From assembly GCA_947384285.1 (NCBI GenBank), contig CANDGI010000021.1, positions 1-53,733 on the forward strand: a stretch of 53,733 bases of DNA, in the 5' to 3' direction. The notes below the pieces were generated by a model. The model was not told the origin of the DNA, made no database searches, and saw only the letters and a list, made by a program, of their open reading frames with translations. Source of the DNA: an uncultured Lachnospiraceae bacterium. Its GTDB lineage: Bacteria > Bacillota > Clostridia > Lachnospirales > Lachnospiraceae. Numbering within the stretch: the first letter of the stretch is position 1; every line of letters begins with the position of its first letter. The position numbers and the translations under genes are program-made. This document shows, piece after piece, positions 32,963-39,710 of this stretch.

Positions 32963-34303
32963 GTGGAAAATGCAAATCAGAGATTATTGGGGGAAACACC
33001 CATCAGAAAGCTAATATGGAAAATGGCAATTCCTTCCATAATGGGAGTAATGGCTTATAATTTGTATAATATTGTAGATACTTTTTTTATTTCAAAGGGA
33101 GTGGGGGCAAATGCGGTTGGAGGGGTGTCCGTATCATTTCCGTTATTTATTTTTTTGTCTGCGGTTTCTTCGACCTTAGGCAGCGGCGCAGCCTCAGTTA
33201 TTTCCAGAGCCTTGGGACAAAAGGATTATGAAAAGGCAAATAGGGCGGCAGCAAATACGTTTGGGCTATTTTATCTGCTGGCAATTTTGGTTACGGTCTT
33301 TGGTTTAATTTATTTGGATCAGCTATTATATATGATGGGAGTGACAGATGCTTTAATGCCTTATGCGAAAAGATACACGAGAATCATTTTGATAGGGGCA
33401 GTGACAAGTACTGGATTCTCAAATTTGATTCGTGCAGAAGGAAGCAGCAAATATGCCATGTATATTTGGATTATTCCAGTGAGTGTAAATGTCATATTAG
33501 ATCCGATTTTTATTTTCGGACTGCACATGGGCGTGATCGGAGCGGCAGCGGCAACGGTGGTTTCCCAATGCGTTTCTATGGGAATGTTTTTATATTATTT
33601 TTTTATATCTGGAAAAAGCGTATTGAGGATAAGGCCAAGGCACTTTATACCAGATAAAAAGTTGCTGTGCGAGATATTTTTTATAGGACTTCCTTCTTTT
33701 TTGCAGATGGCAGGACATGCCGTTTCTATTATAATTGTCAATCAGTTTTTGAAAAAGTATGGTGGAGACTTATCAATTAACACATATGGTGTGGTAAGTA
33801 AAATTAATACTTTTTTTTCAATCCCTGTTACAGGATTTGTGCAGGGGCTTTCGCCCATTATAGGATATAATAAAGGGGCAGATAAAATTGAAAGAGTCAG
33901 AGAGTCTATCAAGTACTCGTTTTGCATCACTGGCATATATAGTTTTTGGGGATATATTGTGATTATGGCTCTGGCGCCGGAATTGATGTATATTTTTACA
34001 GATGATAATGATATGATTGCTATGGGAACCCATGTTTTAAAAATTGTCAATTTAGGAATCTTATGCAGCGGCTGGCAGTCTGTTCAGTCTGCATATTTCC
34101 AAGCGGTTGGGGAAAAAAAGGCATCTTTGCTGGTAGTGCTGTGCAATCAAATTTTTTGTTTGATACCGATTCTGCTAATTATGTCTGAGGCATATGGATT
34201 GGATGGGGTTTGGTATGCTTTTCCAATTTCAACAACCATTGCTGTAATAATTTCCACTATTGTTCTGATCAAGATTCTAAAAAAAGAGGGAAAGAGAATC
34301 TGA
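32963..34303 (+). CDS. MATE-family multidrug/product exporter
   Basis: Integral membrane antiporter with 12 predicted helices in two homologous halves. MATE features include LIWKMAIPSIMGVMAYNLYN then IVDTFFI at the start, GSGAASVISRALGQKDYEKA in the first half, and VQGLSPIIGYNKGADKIERV in the second. Length 446 aa is standard. The start is GTG 32963; the protein begins MENANQRLLGETPIRKL as in clostridial homologues. As the only transporter gene in the cluster, it is the likely exporter of the product. The following regulator starts 58 nt later with no terminator between. Confidence 0.92.
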   Translation: MENANQRLLGETPIRKLIWKMAIPSIMGVMAYNLYNIVDTFFISKGVGANAVGGVSVSFPLFIFLSAVSSTLGSGAASVISRALGQKDYEKANRAAANTFGLFYLLAILVTVFGLIYLDQLLYMMGVTDALMPYAKRYTRIILIGAVTSTGFSNLIRAEGSSKYAMYIWIIPVSVNVILDPIFIFGLHMGVIGAAAATVVSQCVSMGMFLYYFFISGKSVLRIRPRHFIPDKKLLCEIFFIGLPSFLQMAGHAVSIIIVNQFLKKYGGDLSINTYGVVSKINTFFSIPVTGFVQGLSPIIGYNKGADKIERVRESIKYSFCITGIYSFWGYIVIMALAPELMYIFTDDNDMIAMGTHVLKIVNLGILCSGWQSVQSAYFQAVGEKKASLLVVLCNQIFCLIPILLIMSEAYGLDGVWYAFPISTTIAVIISTIVLIKILKKEGKRI

Positions 34304-34361
34304 TATGGAAAAGGTGCTGATAAAATCATATGTGTTACCAAGAAAAGGATGGTGGGCGAAA

Positions 34362-35075
34362 ATGATTCGAATAGCTATTGTAGAGGATGAAGAAATATAT
34401 GTGAAGGAATTGATGGAATATCTGGAAAAATATCAGAAAGATTATCAGGAAGAATTTGAGATTATCATTTACAGGGACGGAGATGGAATCACCGCTGGTT
34501 ATAAAGCGCAATTCGATATTATTTTAATGGATATCCAAATGGAGTTTATAGATGGCATGACGGCTGCAAAGGAAATACGGGAAATAGATTCTAAAGTGGT
34601 TATCATTTTCATTACAAATATTTCTCAGTATGCGGTTAAGGGTTACGAGGTAGGGGCGTTGGATTATATTTTAAAACCAGTCTCTTATTTTATATTTAGC
34701 CGGAAATTAATGAGGGCAATTGCCAAGGTGCAAAAGCAGGAAAGGAAAGATATTGTTATTCAGACCAAAAAGGGTGTGGTACGTTTAGACATTTCAGATA
34801 TAGAATACATAGAAAGCTTTGATCATAATTTGGTTTTTCATACGGGTGGAAAGGATTATATTTCAAATATGACGATGAAATTTATTGAGAAGGAGTTAGA
34901 GAACTTCTCCTTTTCCCGTGGAAACCATTGCTATTTGATTAATCTTGAGCATGTAGATGGAGTAGAGGATAAATGTGCCGTCATAAAAGGGAAGCGGCTT
35001 CAAATCAGCCGTCCCCGGAGAAATGGATTTATGAAAGATTTGACAAGATACTGGGGGGAGGAGAGACGAGAATGA
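34362..35075 (+). CDS. LytTR-family response regulator (paralogue 2)
   Basis: Same architecture as the regulator at 25883-26590: receiver with Asp57 in IILMDIQMEFIDGMTAA, then LytTR domain with YIESFDHNLVFHT and FSRGNHCYLINLEHVD. Most of the length aligns without gaps, including the Cys-containing KCAVIKG near the end. ATG 34362 gives MIRIAIVEDEE, matching its paralogue; an upstream in-frame ATG (34305) would add 19 unrelated residues. It overlaps the kinase gene by 4 bp. As part of the biosynthetic transcript, it would form a positive feedback loop if it binds the shared box (inference). Confidence 0.92.
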   Translation: MIRIAIVEDEEIYVKELMEYLEKYQKDYQEEFEIIIYRDGDGITAGYKAQFDIILMDIQMEFIDGMTAAKEIREIDSKVVIIFITNISQYAVKGYEVGALDYILKPVSYFIFSRKLMRAIAKVQKQERKDIVIQTKKGVVRLDISDIEYIESFDHNLVFHTGGKDYISNMTMKFIEKELENFSFSRGNHCYLINLEHVDGVEDKCAVIKGKRLQISRPRRNGFMKDLTRYWGEERRE

Positions 35076-36382
35076 AGGATATGTATGGGGTTTTGCCGGA
35101 TATACCTAGGTTTTATACTGCGTTGGCGGAATGGCTGGCGTGTATGCTTTGTATTTTGAAGATGAAAAGAAGAATTAATGGTTGGAAGCTGGTGGCAACG
35201 GCAGCGTGCGTATTGATTGTGCAGTCATCCTTTTTGATTTTGACGGATAATAAAGAAGGGCTTTTGTGGATCTTGTGTATGGCAATAGCAGTAGGGATCA
35301 TGTATCTCTTCATTTTTAGCAGCTGTAAAATGGGGGCGAAGGATGCGGGATATTGCTGTGTACGCGCTTTTGTCCTAGCAGAGTTTATGGCGTCGTTAGA
35401 ATGGGAGGTGGAATGTTTTTTTTATTATGATATGAAATGGAGCTATGCTTGGAACAGTGTGTTGTGGTTAGCGGTTACTTATACCGGAGTTTTCCTGGTT
35501 TGCTGTTTGATAGAGCGAAAACTGTTGAATCAGGAGAAGGATTTTGATATTGAAAATAGAGAGCTTATTTCCTGCGTCATTATAGGAGCGGCGGTATTTT
35601 TAATGAGTAATCTAGGGTACACATCATTAAAAACACCGTTTACAGTTACACTGTATCCAGAAATATTTATCCTTCGGACAATGATTGACCTTGGCGGCAT
35701 TGCGATCTTGTATGCCTATCACCTGCAGAGGATCAATTTGCGTATACGTTATGAATATGAAAGTATGCAGAATATCTTACATCATCAGTATATTCAGTAT
35801 GAACGGTCTCAGGAGGCCATAGATCTTATTAATTATAAATATCATGATTTAAAGCACTATATCCTTATGCTTAAGTTGGAAGAAAATGAACAGAAGAGGG
35901 ATGATTGCCTCAAACAGTTGGAAGAAGAGTTAAAGGGCTATGGAATGCAGTACAAAACCGGGAATCAGGTGTTGGATACACTGCTTACTTCTAAAAATTT
36001 ATATTGCACAAAAAGACAGATTGTTATGACCTGCGTTGTGGATGGATCATTATTTGATTTCATGGATGACATGGATATATGTTCTATATTTGGCAACGCG
36101 CTGGATAATGCCATAGAATGTGAGGAAAAAATACAAGCAGGGAAAAGATTAATTGAAGTGACTGCTTTTTCACAGAGAAAATTCCTGATTATCCGATTTG
36201 AGAATTATTATGAAGGGGAACTGGAATTTCAAAGGGGGCTCCCAATTACGACGAAAAAGGAAACGCAATTCCATGGATACGGTTTGAAAAGCCTTTGTTA
36301 TACCGTTCGGAAGTATGGCGGGGAGGTGGATATCTCCACACAGGAAAACTGGTTCAGCCTAAAAATATTAATTCCAATGTAG
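35072..36382 (+). CDS. AgrC-like GHKL sensor histidine kinase
   Basis: Peptide-sensor-type kinase: six hydrophobic segments in residues about 15-215, then a coiled coil and a GHKL kinase core. The phospho-acceptor motif is KYHDLKHYILM (His258), the N box NALDNAIECEEK, and the G box GYGLKSLCYTVRKYGGEVDI. This layout is shared with AgrC, ComD and related receptors of secreted peptides. Length 436 aa is typical. The ATG overlaps the regulator stop and has GGAGGAG upstream; a longer frame reaching into the regulator gene is an overlap. I find no AgrB- or AgrD-type gene nearby, so the signal may be the cluster product itself or come from elsewhere. Confidence 0.9.
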   Translation: MKDMYGVLPDIPRFYTALAEWLACMLCILKMKRRINGWKLVATAACVLIVQSSFLILTDNKEGLLWILCMAIAVGIMYLFIFSSCKMGAKDAGYCCVRAFVLAEFMASLEWEVECFFYYDMKWSYAWNSVLWLAVTYTGVFLVCCLIERKLLNQEKDFDIENRELISCVIIGAAVFLMSNLGYTSLKTPFTVTLYPEIFILRTMIDLGGIAILYAYHLQRINLRIRYEYESMQNILHHQYIQYERSQEAIDLINYKYHDLKHYILMLKLEENEQKRDDCLKQLEEELKGYGMQYKTGNQVLDTLLTSKNLYCTKRQIVMTCVVDGSLFDFMDDMDICSIFGNALDNAIECEEKIQAGKRLIEVTAFSQRKFLIIRFENYYEGELEFQRGLPITTKKETQFHGYGLKSLCYTVRKYGGEVDISTQENWFSLKILIPM

Positions 36383-36463
36383 CAGAATAGATATGGTATA
36401 AGCTAGGCAAATTACACAAAAAGAGATGATGAAAATTATATATATAGTACAAATAGACTACAA

Positions 36464-36526
36464 ATCATGCAGAAAAAAGTACAGGTTACGGAAAAATCTG
36501 CACAATGGAACGGATACTGATATACT
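36464..36526 (+). promoter_or_regulatory. LytTR-type box and promoter of the GH3 gene
   Basis: The 33-bp element at 36464-36496 matches the box before the carrier-protein operon at 25 of 33 positions, including AGTACA-N2-TTACG-N1-AAAAA. Its two half-sites are again 21 bp apart (TCATG at 36465 and TTACG at 36486). The -10 TATACT (36521-36526) lies 35 bp past the second TTACG, against 36 bp at the other promoter. A consensus -35 is absent. Confidence 0.68.
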
Positions 36527-36569
36527 TTAAAAAGTTCCCGGGAAACAAAAGAAAAGAGGAGGAAAAAAG

Positions 36570-39500
36570 ATGGTTGATTTTTTAGCGAACTTATTGGGAC
36601 CTATTTTTACGAGTTATGGGGTCAGTGAGGCGGATTTGATGTCTTATCTTACACAGCTTATCGGGTACGTGTATGTTCTTCTTGGGGCATTGGCTGTGAT
36701 GGTTATTGTGCTAATCGCTGCAATGAAGGTAAAAAAGGGATTCAAACACATTGTCCGCTGGCAGGCTGTCCTGGCTTTTGTAGCAGTTGTTGCAATAGTG
36801 GTAAATATCATTTGTTATGGCCCAATGTATGGAAATGTTTCAGGGTATTTGAATGCAGCAGATGTAACGTTAAGTGAGGATACGATAGCAAAGAGCAGGG
36901 ACATGGTTCAGCGTATTGGAGAAGAAGGCATGGTTTTGGCAAAGAATGAAAACCTTCTGCCTTTGGCTTCCGATGTGAAGAAGCTTAATGTATTTGGATG
37001 GGGTTCTACTATTCCATTTTTCGGCGGTACGGGTTCGGGAGCTTCAGATGCTTCAACAGCAGTAGGGATTCTTCAGTCTTTACAGAATGCAGGATACGAA
37101 ACAAACCAGGCGTTGACAGATATGTATGTAGAGTATTGTGCAGAACGTCCGTTGTTGTCCATGGGATCACAGGATTGGACGCTTCCAGAACCTACTGTGG
37201 ATTCTTATACAGATGAGATTATGAATGAGGCAAAGGAGTTTTCGGATACTGCGGTAATTGTAATTGGACGTCCCGGCGGTGAGGGCGCAGACCTTCCAGT
37301 TGACATGAATGCTGTTATTAAAGGTACATATAATCCGGCAGAAGAGATTTCGGCAGCGCCGGCCAATTATAATTCTATGAATGCTTCCTATACTAATAAT
37401 GGGGACTATGATGATTTTGAAAAGGGAGAAACCTATCTTGAACTTTCTAAAACAGAAGAAGATATGGTTGAGAAAGTTTGTTCCGAATTTGACAATGTCA
37501 TTGTTGTCATCAATGCAAGCAATGCAATGGAATTGGGATGGGTAGACGAATATAAGCAGATAGGCGCTGTCATTCTGGCACCTCCAGGAGGCGCCTGCGG
37601 ATTTACGGCGTTAGGCGAAATTATCAATGGTTCGGTAAATCCATCAGGAAAGACGGCTGATACTTTTGTGAAAGACTTATTGAAAACACCTTACATTCAT
37701 AATATTGGAAACAATGCCTATACCAATGTGGATGATTTAAAGAAGCAGATTGCAGAAGCGGATTCTTCTGCTGAGGGAAATATTGCTTTTGCAAATTATG
37801 TAGAAGGAATTTATGTTGGATATAAATTCTATGAGACAGCAGCCGAAGAAGGATTGATCAAGTATGACGAGTATGTACAGTACCCATTTGGCTATGGATT
37901 AAGTTATACAACTTTTGAAAAGAAAATTAAGAACTTTAAAGATAATGGGGATTCTGTTTCTTTCGATGTGACAGTGGAAAATACTGGGGATGTAGCCGGT
38001 AAAGATACGGTTGAGATCTATTATACTCCGCCTTACGATAATGGCGGGATTGAAAAAGCTTCGGCTAATCTGGTTCAGTTTGAAAAAACAGAAGAATTGG
38101 AACCAGGGGCGTCACAGGTAGTTTCTTTTGAAATTAATAAGGAAGACATGGCTGCTTATGATTCAGAAGGGGTAAAAATACAAGGCGGCGGCTATATCTT
38201 AGAAGCTGGGGAATATGTGATATCGGTGCGTTCAGATTCCCATACAGTGATTGAGGAAGAGAAGTTTACCGTAAAAGATGATATTGACTATAGTAAAGAA
38301 GGGCGTTCCAGTGATCAGGAAGTTGCTGCCAATCAGTTCCAGGATTACTCCCGGGGAGACTTTGTGCAGTTGTCCAGGGCAGATGGCTTTGCCAACTATG
38401 AGGAAGCATGCGGGGAATTAAAAGAAGAACAATATGTAATGTCTGACACCACCCGGGCAGAGATAGAAGAGGATGCATTTGGAATTTATGATGGAACCTT
38501 GTATAACGATGACGCAGACGAGATGCCAGTGATGGGGGCTGATAATGGCCTGGTGCTCTATGATATGGTAGGACTGGACTATGATGATGCAAAATGGGAG
38601 GAACTGCTGGATCAGATGAGTTTTGAGGACATGTCAACGTTAATTAATCTAGGCGGGTTTCAGACGACGGAAGTGAAATCAGTTGGAAAAGTCGCAACGA
38701 AAGACTGTGACGGACCGGCAGGATTAAGCCACTTTATTACAGGCGCAGTGGGTACAGCGTACTCCTCGGAAGTACTGATGGCGCAAACTTGGAATAAAAA
38801 GCTTATGTATGAGGTCGGCCAGGCGATGGGGCAGGAATATGCAGAGGTAAGCAATTACGGCTGGTATGGCCCGGCAATGAACACCCACCGCTCTGCATTT
38901 ACAGGACGGAATTTTGAATATTATTCAGAAGACGGCGTCCTTGCAGGCTACCTAACTGCAAACAAAATTAATGGCGCAGCGGAGCATGGCGTATATGCAT
39001 ATATCAAGCACTTTGCATTAAACGACCAGGAAATAAACCGATGCTCGTTCCTTATGACTTTCGCTTCTGAGCAGGCCATCAGGGAAATATATTTAAAGCC
39101 CTTTGAACTTGCAGTGAAGGGATTTGAAGGAAAAGCGATGGCAGTAATGTCTTCCTTCAACTTTATTGGTACAGAGCCAAGCTGCGGCAATGAACATTTG
39201 CTGAATGATGTTTTGCGCGGTGAATGGGGATTTGTAGGAATGGTTGAGTCAGATTACGATGGTTCTTATGGTTATATGATTACCGATCATTGTATCAGGA
39301 GTGGGAATGATTTGATGCTGGGATTTAATTCTGCTGAGTCTAATGTCCTGTCAGACAAAAGCGCTACGGCTATCAAAGCTATGCGCCAGGCAAGCAAGAA
39401 TATCCTTTATACGATTGCAAACAGTGGAAATTATGCAGGAGATAAAGATCCTGCAGGCATTATGACGAATATGACAAAAGTCTTTATCATAGTTGATGTA

Positions 39501-39584
39501 AGTACAGTTTTGTTTATTCTTGTAGTGGAAGCAGTTTTGATTTTGCGCTATTTGAAAAAGAAAAAGGCTGTTTCTGCGGAATAG
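36570..39584 (+). CDS. Membrane-anchored GH3 beta-glycosidase with inverted domain order
   Basis: Large glycoside hydrolase family 3 enzyme. Two N-terminal TM helices (about 33-52 and 65-87) flank a basic cytoplasmic loop (KVKKGFKHIVR), and a C-terminal TM (about 970-990) ends in RYLKKKK. By the positive-inside rule the roughly 880-residue catalytic part is extracellular. Domain order is unusual: the alpha/beta sandwich comes first (about 100-430), then a fibronectin III-like part (about 450-570), then the TIM barrel with the nucleophile loop VESDYDG (Asp895). Such order-swapped GH3 enzymes are known among ruminal and gut bacteria. The sugar substrate is unknown. AGAGGAGG precedes the ATG. 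Its promoter carries the LytTR box, tying it to the biosynthetic cluster. Confidence 0.88.
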   Translation: MVDFLANLLGPIFTSYGVSEADLMSYLTQLIGYVYVLLGALAVMVIVLIAAMKVKKGFKHIVRWQAVLAFVAVVAIVVNIICYGPMYGNVSGYLNAADVTLSEDTIAKSRDMVQRIGEEGMVLAKNENLLPLASDVKKLNVFGWGSTIPFFGGTGSGASDASTAVGILQSLQNAGYETNQALTDMYVEYCAERPLLSMGSQDWTLPEPTVDSYTDEIMNEAKEFSDTAVIVIGRPGGEGADLPVDMNAVIKGTYNPAEEISAAPANYNSMNASYTNNGDYDDFEKGETYLELSKTEEDMVEKVCSEFDNVIVVINASNAMELGWVDEYKQIGAVILAPPGGACGFTALGEIINGSVNPSGKTADTFVKDLLKTPYIHNIGNNAYTNVDDLKKQIAEADSSAEGNIAFANYVEGIYVGYKFYETAAEEGLIKYDEYVQYPFGYGLSYTTFEKKIKNFKDNGDSVSFDVTVENTGDVAGKDTVEIYYTPPYDNGGIEKASANLVQFEKTEELEPGASQVVSFEINKEDMAAYDSEGVKIQGGGYILEAGEYVISVRSDSHTVIEEEKFTVKDDIDYSKEGRSSDQEVAANQFQDYSRGDFVQLSRADGFANYEEACGELKEEQYVMSDTTRAEIEEDAFGIYDGTLYNDDADEMPVMGADNGLVLYDMVGLDYDDAKWEELLDQMSFEDMSTLINLGGFQTTEVKSVGKVATKDCDGPAGLSHFITGAVGTAYSSEVLMAQTWNKKLMYEVGQAMGQEYAEVSNYGWYGPAMNTHRSAFTGRNFEYYSEDGVLAGYLTANKINGAAEHGVYAYIKHFALNDQEINRCSFLMTFASEQAIREIYLKPFELAVKGFEGKAMAVMSSFNFIGTEPSCGNEHLLNDVLRGEWGFVGMVESDYDGSYGYMITDHCIRSGNDLMLGFNSAESNVLSDKSATAIKAMRQASKNILYTIANSGNYAGDKDPAGIMTNMTKVFIIVDVSTVLFILVVEAVLILRYLKKKKAVSAE

Positions 39585-39635
39585 TGGATATCGCTTTATT
39601 GAAAGAGGATCAAGGCTTTTGTGTGAAAAGGGGAA

Positions 39636-39680
39636 GTTGTGGCGGCGGATGATCTGACAGCCGCCACAACATCCCATTTT
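39636..39680 (+). terminator. Stem-loop terminator-like element after GH3 gene 1
   Basis: A perfect 11-bp stem (39636-39646 with 39660-39670; GTTGTGGCGGC and its complement) has a 13-nt loop and is followed by ATCCCATTTTT. It lies between the two GH3 genes and overlaps a spurious upstream GTG start (39639) for the second gene, arguing for the later start. Confidence 0.65.
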
Positions 39681-39710
39681 TCAGTATTTTATAAAAAGAA
39701 GGTGAGAAGC

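Noticed and set aside
34973-35071. N-terminal extension of the GHKL kinase into the regulator gene
   Set aside because: The extension is out-of-frame regulator sequence; ATG 35072 overlaps the regulator stop and has GGAGGAG upstream.
39639-39710. GTG start giving the second GH3 enzyme 24 more residues
   Set aside because: The GTG lies inside a perfect 11-bp stem-loop that looks like the terminator of the previous gene; the TTG at 39711 has a properly spaced ribosome site and begins at the conserved region.
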